This document shows, one piece after another, positions 32,728 to 41,900 of a stretch of DNA of 56,642 nt. The notes below the pieces were generated by a model. It was not told the DNA's origin, made no database searches, and worked only from the letters and a program-made list of their open reading frames with translations. The position numbers and the translations under genes are program-made. Positions within the stretch are counted from its first letter, which is position 1, and each line of letters begins with the position of its first letter. Origin of the DNA: Bradyrhizobium sp. BRP22 (GTDB lineage Bacteria > Pseudomonadota > Alphaproteobacteria > Rhizobiales > Xanthobacteraceae); NCBI RefSeq assembly GCF_020194175.1, contig NZ_JADYVX010000046.1, forward strand, positions 1-56,642. Reading direction: 5' to 3'.

Positions 32728-35121
32728 ATGGCTGACGGGGCTAGGATTTCGCGCGCCCTCATTTTGGGCGCGTCGGTGATTTCGATCGGGTTGTTGCTTT
32801 CGGACTCCGGGTTCGCCCAGACTGCGGACGCTCAGCCGGCTGGTCGCGCGTCGGAGCGCGCCGAGCAGGCGAAGCGCAAGCCGGCGAAGCCCAAAGTCGA
32901 ACAGCAGGTGGCTGCGCCTGTGATGAACGCGCGTGCGCAGATCGGTGGCACGCCGGTGCAGTCGCTCGATACCCTCACGGTCACCGCATCCAGGACGGAA
33001 GAGCGCGCGATCGACGCGCTCGCCCCGGTCAGCGTCGTCACGCTCGAGCAGATCCAGGGCCGCCAGCCCTCAACGATCGGCGATCTCCTCTACAATCTGC
33101 CCGGCGTCTGGGTGCAGGACCGCGGCGACGAGCCGTCGACGTCGATCAACATCCGCGGCCTGCAGGATTTCGGCCGCGTCGCCGTTGTAGTCGATGGTGC
33201 CCGGCAGAATTATCAGCGCACCGGTCACTTCGCGAACGGCTCGTTCTTTCTCAATCCGGAGCTGATCAGCAGCATCGACATCGTGCGTGGCCCGACGGCG
33301 AACATCTATGGCTCCGGCGCGATCGGCGGCGTGGCCTCGTTCCGCACCAAGGACATCGAGGACGTGGTGCGTCCCGGTGAGCGCTGGGGCGTTGACTACA
33401 AGAATGTGTTCGGCAGCAATGAGGGGCGCTGGCTCACCTCGGTTTTCGGCGGCGTTCACGTCAATCCCAATGTCGACGTGTTCGCGGGCGGCACCTACAG
33501 CACGCAGGAGAACTACAAGGACGGCACCGGGTTTGAAGTCGCCAATACCGGCAACCGGCTCTCCAGTGGCATCGCCAAGCTGACGGTGCGCCCGGCCGAC
33601 GGACACGAAGTCAAGCTCGGCACCATCTTCCAGGAAGACATCTACAGCGTCGGTCAGCCGGCGCGCCGCGCAGGCGATCCCAACTCGACCAACCCGAACG
33701 GCACCAACAATCTTTCCGGCACGTCGATCTACGCGAGCAACGTGAAGAATTACACGACGACGCTAGGCTGGACTTATTCGCAGCCTGACGACCGGTTGTT
33801 CGACTGGGATGCGAAGGTCTACTGGAATCGTACCGAGAACGACCAGATCAAGACCGCGCACACCAGCGCGACGCCGTCGGCGTTCTGCGGCGGCGTGCCC
33901 GGCAACGCCGTCTCCGGCTGCATCGGCAGCAATCGCGGCTATCTGTTGGATACGTTCGGCGTCGACGTTCACAACACCTCACGTTTCGACCTGATGGATT
34001 GGCATCATGCCATCACCTACGGCTTTGACGCGTTCCAGGACGAGGTGAGCACGAACGACAGGACCGGCACGGCGGAGGTGACGACCCCGGGCGGCCGGCG
34101 CACGGTGTCCGGCGGCTTCGTGCAGTGGAAGGCCAATTACCAGAACCTGGTCGAGACCATCTCGGCGCTGCGTTACGACAATTACCAGCTGGAATCGGGG
34201 ACGACGTCCTCGAGCGGCGACCGCCTGTCGCCGAAGATCACGGTCGGGCTGCTGCCCGCCGCGATGCTGACGCCCTATGCCAGCTATGCGGAAGGCTATC
34301 GCGCGCCGTCGATCACCGAGACGCTCGTCAACGGCCCGCATTCCGGCGCCACCATCAACGACTCGTTCTTCCGCTGTCCGTCGGGCACGCCCGGACCCGG
34401 CGCCGATTCGACATTCTGCTTCGTGCCCAATCCGAACCTGAAGCCCGAGGTCGGCAAGAACAAGGAGATCGGCTTCAACCTCAAGAAGAACGATCTGTTC
34501 GTGCCCGGCGACAGCATCCGCGGCAAGTTCAACGTCTTCCGCAACGATATCGAGGACTACATCGATCTGGTGTCGTACGGACCTCCGTTGGTGGTTCCGA
34601 CCGGTCCGCCGCCTGCACCGCGCATCACCGTGCTGCCCTTCGTGCAGTACCAGAACATCGCCGAGGCCCGAATCCAGGGTTTCGAAGCCGAGACCATGTA
34701 TGATGCCAGAACCTGGTTCGTCGGCATTGCCGGGAGCTATCTGCAGGGCAAGAACCTCCAGACCGGCCTTGGGCTCTACAGCATCCCGCCGCAGAAGATC
34801 ACCACGACGGCCGGTGTACGCCTGTTCGACAACACGCTGGTGATCTCCGCGATGTGGACGTCGGCCCAGGCCAATAACAATATTCCGCCGAACTTCACCC
34901 CGGCGACGTCTTACGATCTCGTGAACCTCTATGTGGCCTACACGCCGACGCGCGATCTGGTGCTCAACTTCTCGGTCGAAAACCTCCTGGATCAATATTA
35001 CCGGCCCTATGCCATTCCGGTCGGCTCAACGGGCGATACGCAGAACGACGTCAAATGGGCCAGCGCAGGACCGGGCATCGTGTTCAAGGGCGGCCTCAGA
35101 TACCACTTCGGAGGAACCTGA
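32728..35121 (+). CDS. hmuR: TonB-dependent heme receptor
   Basis: 797 residues. Signal segment (ALILGASVISIGLLLSDSGFA), a linker, TonB box-like DTLTVTASRTEE, and a plug domain (PSTIGDLLYNLPGVWVQDRGD, then GSGAIGGVASFRTKD). The barrel holds YAEGYRAPSITETLV and NPNLKPEVGKNKEIGF, the FRAP/NPNL pattern of heme receptors. It does not end in F (RYHFGGT), a slightly unusual close. The ATG at 32728 is preferred; the frame is open from 32647. Takes heme across the outer membrane with TonB-ExbB-ExbD, encoded downstream. Confidence 0.93.
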   Translation: MADGARISRALILGASVISIGLLLSDSGFAQTADAQPAGRASERAEQAKRKPAKPKVEQQVAAPVMNARAQIGGTPVQSLDTLTVTASRTEERAIDALAPVSVVTLEQIQGRQPSTIGDLLYNLPGVWVQDRGDEPSTSINIRGLQDFGRVAVVVDGARQNYQRTGHFANGSFFLNPELISSIDIVRGPTANIYGSGAIGGVASFRTKDIEDVVRPGERWGVDYKNVFGSNEGRWLTSVFGGVHVNPNVDVFAGGTYSTQENYKDGTGFEVANTGNRLSSGIAKLTVRPADGHEVKLGTIFQEDIYSVGQPARRAGDPNSTNPNGTNNLSGTSIYASNVKNYTTTLGWTYSQPDDRLFDWDAKVYWNRTENDQIKTAHTSATPSAFCGGVPGNAVSGCIGSNRGYLLDTFGVDVHNTSRFDLMDWHHAITYGFDAFQDEVSTNDRTGTAEVTTPGGRRTVSGGFVQWKANYQNLVETISALRYDNYQLESGTTSSSGDRLSPKITVGLLPAAMLTPYASYAEGYRAPSITETLVNGPHSGATINDSFFRCPSGTPGPGADSTFCFVPNPNLKPEVGKNKEIGFNLKKNDLFVPGDSIRGKFNVFRNDIEDYIDLVSYGPPLVVPTGPPPAPRITVLPFVQYQNIAEARIQGFEAETMYDARTWFVGIAGSYLQGKNLQTGLGLYSIPPQKITTTAGVRLFDNTLVISAMWTSAQANNNIPPNFTPATSYDLVNLYVAYTPTRDLVLNFSVENLLDQYYRPYAIPVGSTGDTQNDVKWASAGPGIVFKGGLRYHFGGT

Positions 35122-35306
35122 TCGAGGAACCGGAAGCCGTGACGGGAGGGCCGTCACCATCATTCGCGCTACCGGCCGTGCTGATGCCCCAGCGCGGCTC
35201 GGCGCGTTCTTGTTTTCAGCCGACTTAACCGGCAGGCTGCGTACGGCGCAGCGCCGAAAACCTGACAAGCGGCACAGCGCCGCGAACCTAAAAGGAGAAT
35301 TCGACA

Positions 35307-35642
35307 ATGTTTATCGCCATGAACCGTTTCCAGGTGAAGAAGGGTGCCGAGCAGGCGTTCGAGACCGTCTGGGCCACCCGGGAATCCTATCTCGGCAACC
35401 TGCCGGGCTTTGTCGAATTCCACCTGCTGAAGGGGCCGGAGGCCGAGGATCACACGCTCTATTCGTCGCACACCACCTGGGTCGACAAGGCCGCCTTCGA
35501 AGCCTGGACGCGTTCGGAGGAATTCCGTCGCGCGCATGCCCGTGCCGACAACAAGACCGGCGAGAGCCTCTATCTCGGTCATCCCAAGTTCGAAGGCTTC
35601 GAGGTGATCCAGACCGAACGCAAGGCGAGCGCTGCGGCGTAA
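35307..35642 (+). CDS. hmuQ: IsdG-type heme oxygenase (heme-degrading monooxygenase)
   Basis: 111 residues of the antibiotic-biosynthesis-monooxygenase fold. The three residues needed in IsdG/IsdI are at matching positions: N6 (MNRF), W67 (EAWTRS) and H77 (RRAHAR). It should open the heme ring and release iron in the cytosol. In Bradyrhizobium two such enzymes, HmuQ and HmuD, are known; location beside hmuR favours HmuQ. AAGGAG lies before the ATG. It is 185 bp after hmuR and 10 bp before hutX. Confidence 0.9.
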   Translation: MFIAMNRFQVKKGAEQAFETVWATRESYLGNLPGFVEFHLLKGPEAEDHTLYSSHTTWVDKAAFEAWTRSEEFRRAHARADNKTGESLYLGHPKFEGFEVIQTERKASAAA

Positions 35643-35652
35643 GGAGGCCGCC

Positions 35653-36168
35653 ATGTCGAGTACGGAGCTCTCCGATCTCAGAACGTATATGGCCGCCAAT
35701 CCCGGCGCCGTCATCGAGGACATCGCGCGCGAGCGAAAAGTCTCGCCGCGCGCGGTGATCGAGGCGCTGCCGGGCGAGATGGTGCGGATCGGTGCGGGCG
35801 GCGAATTCGCCACCGCCATGCAGGACATCGCTGGTTGGGGCGAGGTGACGCTGATCGTCCACACCGACGATGCCATCTTCGAATTCACAGGCTCGATACC
35901 GGCCGGCGAAATCGGCCGCGGCTATTTCAACCTGATGCAGCCGAAGGGCCTGCACGGCCATCTCCGCCACGACCGTTGCGGGGCGATCGCATTCGTCGAA
36001 CGCCCCTTCATGGGCAAGTCGTCGGCCTTCATCGCCTTCATCAATGTCGACGGTGGCATCATGTTCAAGGTGTTCGTCGGCCGCGACGAGGCCCGCGCGC
36101 TGCGTGGCGACCAGCTCCAGCGCTTCCGCAGCCTCGCGGACCGGATCGCGCCCAAGGGCGCGGCCTGA
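35653..36168 (+). CDS. hutX: Cytosolic heme utilization protein HutX
   Basis: 171 residues of the HutX/HuvX (ChuX-like) family. Family pattern: a helical N-terminus (AANPGAVIEDIARERKVSPRAVIEALPGEMV), then GWGEVTLIVHTDDAIFEFTGSIPAGEIGRGYFNL and LRHDRCGAIAFVERPFMGKSSAFIAFIN. Binds heme inside the cell and probably hands it to the HmuQ oxygenase. GGAGG lies 6 nt before the ATG; the gene follows hmuQ by 10 bp. Confidence 0.9.
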   Translation: MSSTELSDLRTYMAANPGAVIEDIARERKVSPRAVIEALPGEMVRIGAGGEFATAMQDIAGWGEVTLIVHTDDAIFEFTGSIPAGEIGRGYFNLMQPKGLHGHLRHDRCGAIAFVERPFMGKSSAFIAFINVDGGIMFKVFVGRDEARALRGDQLQRFRSLADRIAPKGAA

Positions 36169-36191
36169 GGAAGCAACGCCGGGAGGCGATC

Positions 36192-36989
<798 letters not shown>

Positions 36990-37439
36990 ATGATGGGCGC
37001 GAGACTCGGAGCGGGCAGTGCTGGGGGCGGACGGTTTCGCGCTGAGGACGATCTCGTCGAGGCGCATGAGATCAACGTCACACCCTTCATCGACGTCATG
37101 CTGGTGCTCCTCATCATCTTCATGGTCGCAGCCCCGCTTGCGACCGTCGACCTCGGCGTCGACCTGCCTGCGAGCACCGCCGAGCCGCAGCCGCGTCCGG
37201 ACAAGCCGGTGTTCGTCACCGTGAAACCCGACCTCTCGGTCGCCGTCGGCGAGGACATCGTCGCACGCGACGCACTCACTACGACCATCGACAGCGCCAC
37301 CAAGGGCCGCAAGGACGAGCGCATCTTCGTGCGTGCCGACAAGGCGGTGAGCTATGGTGAATTGATGGAGGTGATGAACCTGCTCCGCAACGCCGGCTAT
37401 CTCAAGATCGCGCTGGTCGGCCTCGACGGCCGCAACTGA
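36990..37439 (+). CDS. exbD: Biopolymer transport protein ExbD
   Basis: 149 residues with one transmembrane helix. The sequence HEINVTPFIDVMLVLLIIFMVAAPL carries the conserved aspartate of the proton path (FIDVMLVLLIIF). The periplasmic domain ends YGELMEVMNLLRNAGYLKIALVGLD. The ATG at 36990 directly follows the exbB stop; a second ATG at 36993 is as likely. A 163-bp gap with a repeat separates it from tonB. Confidence 0.93.
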   Translation: MMGARLGAGSAGGGRFRAEDDLVEAHEINVTPFIDVMLVLLIIFMVAAPLATVDLGVDLPASTAEPQPRPDKPVFVTVKPDLSVAVGEDIVARDALTTTIDSATKGRKDERIFVRADKAVSYGELMEVMNLLRNAGYLKIALVGLDGRN

Positions 37440-37480
37440 ACATGACGAGATCGGGTCGGACGCATCCGTGGGAGTTGCGC

Positions 37481-37600
37481 TCCCTCTCCCGCTTGCGGGA
37501 GAGGGTTGGGGTGAGGGTGTCTCCGCATTGGGACTTCCCGAGTGGAGAGAGCCCCGATCCGGTGCTTGCGCGCCGACCGCCCCCCGCAAGCGGTAGGGTG
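37481..37600. repeat. Family A palindromic repeat between exbD and tonB
   Basis: Opens CCCTCTCCCGCTTGCGGGAGAGGG, runs through GGGTGAGGGTGTCTCCGC, and closes CCCCCGCAAGCGGTAGGGTGAA. Its right edge carries the ribosome binding site (AGGGTGA) of tonB, whose GTG start lies at 37603. Confidence 0.85.
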
Positions 37601-37602
37601 AA

Positions 37603-38430
37603 GTGAACGCGTTCGCGCTCCATGACGTCACAGACGATTCCACGCTGCGGCGCTGGGGAATATCCGCGTTGGCGATCCTTGCCGCGCACGCGGCGCTGAT
37701 TACGCTCGGCATCAACTGGCATCGCGCGCCGCCGCCCGGCGTGACCACGCCCGCGATCATGGTGGATATGGCGCCAGCCACCTCCGCACCGCAACCGACC
37801 CCGCTGGACCTCGCACCGGGCCCGGTGATGCAGACAGCCGACGCCTCGCCGCCCGAACCGGTGCAGCAACAGGCAGTGGAAGAGCTGATCCCACCGACGC
37901 CACTGCAAGAGAAAGCGGACGTCGTGGCGCCGCCGGAGCAAAAGATACAGCCGACGCCGCCGACGCCCGAGCCTGGTAAAGCCGTCCCTGAACACAAGCC
38001 GGCGCCGGTCAAGCCGAAGGTGGTCCGCCCTGACGCCAAGAAGCCGACAGAGGCGCCGCCGGCGCCGCGCACCACCGCATCACCACGGGTCGAGCGCCAG
38101 GGCCCGACCGCCTCCGCCGTCAGCAGCGGAGCTTCGGCAGCGGCGATCGCCTCCTACAATCGGCTGGTGGAGGCGCATCTGAGGCGCTTTAAGCAGTATC
38201 CGCCGGATGCCAAGGCGGCGAGCCATCAAGGTGTTGCCCGATTGACTTTCACTCTCGGGCGCAACGGCCAAGTGCTCGCGAGCAGGCTGACTGGATCTTC
38301 CGGCCATGCGGCGCTCGACGCGGAGAGTTTGGCAACGATTCGCCGCGCCCAACCGTTTCCTCCCTTCCCTCCCGACATGAAGCAGGCTTCGATGAGCTTC
38401 AACATGCCAGTGTCGTTCGGACTGAGATGA
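37603..38430 (+). CDS. tonB: Energy transducer TonB
   Basis: 275 residues. One N-terminal transmembrane helix (WGISALAILAAHAALITLGI), a long Pro/Lys/Glu-rich periplasmic arm (about residues 55-165) and a C-terminal TonB domain from SYNRLVEAHLRRFKQYPPDA to NMPVSFGLR, including GRNGQVLASRLTGSSGHAALD. An in-frame TAG at 37594 makes the GTG at 37603 the first possible start. Energises HmuR. Last gene of the plus-strand heme arm. Confidence 0.92.
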   Translation: MNAFALHDVTDDSTLRRWGISALAILAAHAALITLGINWHRAPPPGVTTPAIMVDMAPATSAPQPTPLDLAPGPVMQTADASPPEPVQQQAVEELIPPTPLQEKADVVAPPEQKIQPTPPTPEPGKAVPEHKPAPVKPKVVRPDAKKPTEAPPAPRTTASPRVERQGPTASAVSSGASAAAIASYNRLVEAHLRRFKQYPPDAKAASHQGVARLTFTLGRNGQVLASRLTGSSGHAALDAESLATIRRAQPFPPFPPDMKQASMSFNMPVSFGLR

Positions 38431-38433
38431 ACC

Positions 38434-39330
38434 CTATTCCTTCACCGCGCCGGTGAGCGAAGACACGTAGTAGTCCACGAACAGCGAGTAGAAGATCGCG
38501 ACCGGCAACGAGCCGAGCAGCGACCCCGCCATCAGCGCACCCCATTGATAGACGTCGCCGGAGACGAGCTCGGTCAGGATCGCGACCGGCACGGTCTTGT
38601 TGGCGCTGCTCTGGATGAAGGCGAGCGCGTAGATGAACTCGTTCCACGACAGCGTGAACGAGAAGATGCCGGCGGAGATCAGGCCGGGCACCGCGAGCGG
38701 CAGCGTGATCCGGCGCAGGATCTGCAGCCGCGTCGCACCGTCGACCAGCGCGCATTCCTCGAGCTCATAGGGAATCGACTTGAAATAGCCGATCAGAAGC
38801 CAGGTGCAGAACGGCACCAGGAAGGTGGGATAGACCAGGATCAGCGCGAGCGGGCTGTCGAACAGGCCGAACTGCACCACGACGGTGGCGAGCGGAATGA
38901 ACAGGATCGACGGCGGCACTAGGTAGGCGAGATAGATGCCGAGTCCTACATAGGGGCTGCCGCGGAAGCGCAGCCGCTCGATGGCGTAGGCCGCGAGCGT
39001 GCTCGCGAGCAGCGACAGGAAGGTGGAGCCGATCGCGACCAGCATCGTCGTCTTCAGCCAGCGCGGATAGGCGGTGTTGAACAGGAGGTGCTGGATGTGC
39101 GCCAGCGTCGGCGAGGAGATCCAGAACGGGTTGTGCTCCTTGAAGTTCAGGAGCTCGGCGTTCGGTTTGAACGCGGTCACCGCCATCCAGTAGAACGGGA
39201 ACAGCAGGATGATGACGAAGCAGGCGAGCGGCAGGTAGATCATCATCATCCGCCGCGCGCGGGAGTCCCAGGCCATGGTGTCGGGGGTTGCGCTTGCGAC
39301 CTTGGTTGGTTGCGCGACGGCGTCAGTCAT
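38434..39330 (-). CDS. Sugar ABC transporter permease (MalG type)
   Basis: 298 residues, six transmembrane helices. The EAA loop that docks the ATPase is EECALVDGATRLQILRRITLPLAVPGL (about residues 192-218). The N-terminus MIYLPLACFVIILLFPFYWMAVTAFKP is the family start. Partner of the MalF-type permease, whose stop codon it overlaps by 8 bp. Ends 4 bp from the convergent tonB gene. Carbohydrate or polyol import is likely; the substrate is unknown. Confidence 0.9.
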   Translation of the reverse strand: MTDAVAQPTKVASATPDTMAWDSRARRMMMIYLPLACFVIILLFPFYWMAVTAFKPNAELLNFKEHNPFWISSPTLAHIQHLLFNTAYPRWLKTTMLVAIGSTFLSLLASTLAAYAIERLRFRGSPYVGLGIYLAYLVPPSILFIPLATVVVQFGLFDSPLALILVYPTFLVPFCTWLLIGYFKSIPYELEECALVDGATRLQILRRITLPLAVPGLISAGIFSFTLSWNEFIYALAFIQSSANKTVPVAILTELVSGDVYQWGALMAGSLLGSLPVAIFYSLFVDYYVSSLTGAVKE

Positions 39331-40279
39331 CGCTCTCTCCCTGCTGCCATTTGCGCCGGGCCAGGCCGAAATAGCTGAACAGTGTCGCGAACACCAGGAA
39401 CGGCACCATCGACACCGCGATCGCCGCGCCCTCGCCGAGTTCGCCGCCGGCGATGCCGCGCTGGAACGCCAGCGTCGCGAGCAGGTGCGTGGAGTTCACC
39501 GGCCCGCCGCGGGTGATGGCGTAGACGAGCTGGAAATCGGTGAAGGTGAAGATGATCGAGAACGTCATCACGATAGCCAATATCGGCATCATCATCGGGA
39601 AGGTGATGTAGCGGAAGCGCTGCCAGGCCGAGGCGCCGTCCAGCATCGCTGCCTCGTAGAGCGAGGGCGAGATGGTCTGCAGGCCGGCCAGCAGCGAGAT
39701 CGCGACGAACGGGATGCCGCGCCAGATATTGGCTGCGATCAGCGAGAACCGCGCCGGCCAGGCCGAGCCGAGGAAGTCGACATTGGTCGTGCGCAGGTGC
39801 AGCACGTCGACCAGCAGATAGGAGATGATCGAGAATTGCGGATCGTAGATCCACCAGAACGCCAGCGCCGACAGCACGGTCGGCACGATCCATGGCAACA
39901 GCACGATGGCGCGGAGCAGGCTCTTGAACGGAAAGTGGTTGTTGAGCAGGAGCGCCAGCCAGAAGCCGAGTGCGAATTTCCCGAAGGTCGCGACGCCCGT
40001 GTAGAACACGCTGTAGAACACCGCGCCCCACCACAGCGGATCGCTGAGCAGATATTGGAAGTTCTCCAGCCCGACATAGATGCCGCGCCGCCCGATCGTG
40101 GTGTCGGTGAAGGCGAGCCAGACGCCGAGCCCGAGCGGATAGGTGAGGAACACGGTCAGGAGCCCGATCGCCGGTGCGAGGCACACGATGATGAGGAACG
40201 GCTTGTAGTCGAGCAGGCGCGCGAACCAGTTCGGCTGCCGCAGGGCGACGCCTCGGGGAGACAGTGTGGTCACGGACAT
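39323..40279 (-). CDS. Sugar ABC transporter permease (MalF type)
   Basis: 318 residues, six transmembrane helices. The ATPase-docking EAA loop is YEAAMLDGASAWQRFRYITFPMM. The start PFLIIVCLAPAIGLLTVFLTYPLGLGVWLAF is typical of MalF-like proteins that lack the long periplasmic domain. The ATG at 40279 has GGAGG 11 nt upstream; a GTG at 40297 lacks one. Overlaps the MalG-type gene by 8 bp. Confidence 0.9.
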   Translation of the reverse strand: MSVTTLSPRGVALRQPNWFARLLDYKPFLIIVCLAPAIGLLTVFLTYPLGLGVWLAFTDTTIGRRGIYVGLENFQYLLSDPLWWGAVFYSVFYTGVATFGKFALGFWLALLLNNHFPFKSLLRAIVLLPWIVPTVLSALAFWWIYDPQFSIISYLLVDVLHLRTTNVDFLGSAWPARFSLIAANIWRGIPFVAISLLAGLQTISPSLYEAAMLDGASAWQRFRYITFPMMMPILAIVMTFSIIFTFTDFQLVYAITRGGPVNSTHLLATLAFQRGIAGGELGEGAAIAVSMVPFLVFATLFSYFGLARRKWQQGESDD

Positions 40280-40316
40280 CAGGGACTTGTCCTCCACAGT
40301 GTCAGTTACTTGACGA

Positions 40317-40398
40317 CGTCATTCCGGGGCGATGCGCAGCATCGAGCCCGGAATCTCGAGATTCCGGGTCTGGTGCTTACGCACCATCCCGGAATGAC
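40317..40398. repeat. Family C-like repeat upstream of the permease genes
   Basis: GTCATTCCGGG...CCCGGAATCTCGAGATTCCGGG...CCCGGAATGAC forms nested hairpins in the 139-bp gap between the binding protein and permease genes of the same operon. Confidence 0.75.
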
Positions 40399-40418
40399 AG
40401 AGAGCGGCCAAAGCACGA

Positions 40419-41759
40419 TCACCGGCGGAAGTACCGCTTGCAGCGCCGCTCGGCTTCCGCGGCGGCAGCCTCCGGCGTGGCTGCGTCGGTGGCGACCGAC
40501 GCACACATCTGCACCAGCACGTAGTCGGCATTGACGGCGCCGGTCGCGGTCGAGATCGGGCCCTTGTAGCCGGCGTAGTACTGGCTCTTCATGGTGTCCT
40601 TGAAGATCTTGACCTTGGGATCGCCGGACCACACGGCTGCATCGGCATAGGCCGCGAGCGGCTGCGCCCAGTAGCCGCTGTTGGCGTTCAGCCAGGGCTC
40701 GTACTGTTCCTTCTCCATCATGAACTGCAGGAAGGCCTTGGCGGCGTTCGGATAGGGGCTGTGCTTGAACACCATGGCGTTCAGCGTCAGGCCGGCCATC
40801 GGCGTGGAGCTTGCGAGGCCCTTCGGCAGGAACTGATGCTCGGTATCCTCGGCGATCGCGACGGTCGCCGGGTCGTTTTTCAGCGAGAAATACAGCGAGA
40901 CGCCGTTGGCGGTCAGCGCGATTTCCTGCGACGAGTAGGCGCGGTTATTGGAGACGTCGTTCCAGGACGGCGTGCCCGCGATGAAGGTCGGATACAGTTC
41001 CTTCAGATATTTGAGCGCGGCCACCGTCTCCTTGCTGTTGATGGTGACATTGCCTTCCTCGTCGAGCAGGCATGCATTGTGCGACCACAGGATCCAGTTG
41101 GCAAAGCCGTTGCCGTCGCCGACGGCGTTGCCCAGCGCGAAGCCCGCGGGCTTGCCTGCCTTCTGCAGCTTGCGGCAGACATCCAGCACGCCGGCATGGT
41201 CTTCCGGCACCTTGTCGTAGCCGACCGATTGCAGCACCGACTTGCGATAGACCAGCGGTCCGCTGCTGGCGCCGAACGGCAATCCGATCCATGAATTGCT
41301 CTTGGCGCGCTTGCCATATTTCTGGGCCAGCGTCTGCCAGCCGCCATAGCGCTTGCCGAGATATTCGGCGACATCGCTGAGCTCGATCAGCTTGTCGACA
41401 TAGATATGCGGCGCGTCCATGAAGCCGATGATGATGTCGGGGCCGGCGCCGGAATTCGCGGTCACCGCGGTCTGCTGGTTGATGTCCTCCCAGCCGACGA
41501 AATCGACCTTGATCTCGACGCCCACCTTCTCGGTGAACTTGGCGGCGTTGGCGCGGAACACGTCTTCGTCGGTCTTGACGAAGCGGACCGGCCGCAGCAT
41601 CCGCAGGCTCGCGCCCTTCTCGATCGGCAGCGACGGTGCGGCGACGTCGGCCGCCTTGACTTTGGACTCGGTTGATTGCGCCGAGGCGCCGGTCGCCGCC
41701 AGCGCCGCGGCCGAGAGGCCGAGCGCCAACGCGTCACGACGAGTGAGGTCGTTCCCCAT
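40419..41759 (-). CDS. Sugar ABC transporter substrate-binding protein
   Basis: 446 residues of the extracellular solute-binding protein family 1. The N-terminus carries a twin-arginine-like signal (LTRRDALALGLSAAALAATGASA), so export by Tat is possible. Typical body: FTEKVGVEIKVDFVGWEDINQQTAVTANSGAGPDIIIG, then YPTFIAGTPSWNDVSNNRAYSSQEIALTANG. GGGAGGAGA precedes the ATG at 41759. Order on the minus strand is dehydrogenase, this gene, MalF type, MalG type. No ATPase gene is present nearby. Confidence 0.88.
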   Translation of the reverse strand: MGNDLTRRDALALGLSAAALAATGASAQSTESKVKAADVAAPSLPIEKGASLRMLRPVRFVKTDEDVFRANAAKFTEKVGVEIKVDFVGWEDINQQTAVTANSGAGPDIIIGFMDAPHIYVDKLIELSDVAEYLGKRYGGWQTLAQKYGKRAKSNSWIGLPFGASSGPLVYRKSVLQSVGYDKVPEDHAGVLDVCRKLQKAGKPAGFALGNAVGDGNGFANWILWSHNACLLDEEGNVTINSKETVAALKYLKELYPTFIAGTPSWNDVSNNRAYSSQEIALTANGVSLYFSLKNDPATVAIAEDTEHQFLPKGLASSTPMAGLTLNAMVFKHSPYPNAAKAFLQFMMEKEQYEPWLNANSGYWAQPLAAYADAAVWSGDPKVKIFKDTMKSQYYAGYKGPISTATGAVNADYVLVQMCASVATDAATPEAAAAEAERRCKRYFRR

Positions 41760-41900
41760 AGTCTCCTCCCTTGTTTTGACGTTCCCGGCGTTATTCACCG
41801 GTGAACGTGAGCTCCGGTCCCTGACGGGACCGAAACGATCGCTTCGAGACTTTTGCCCCGCGCAGCTCCCGCATTGCGGGAAACGCGCGTTCCCGGCCGG

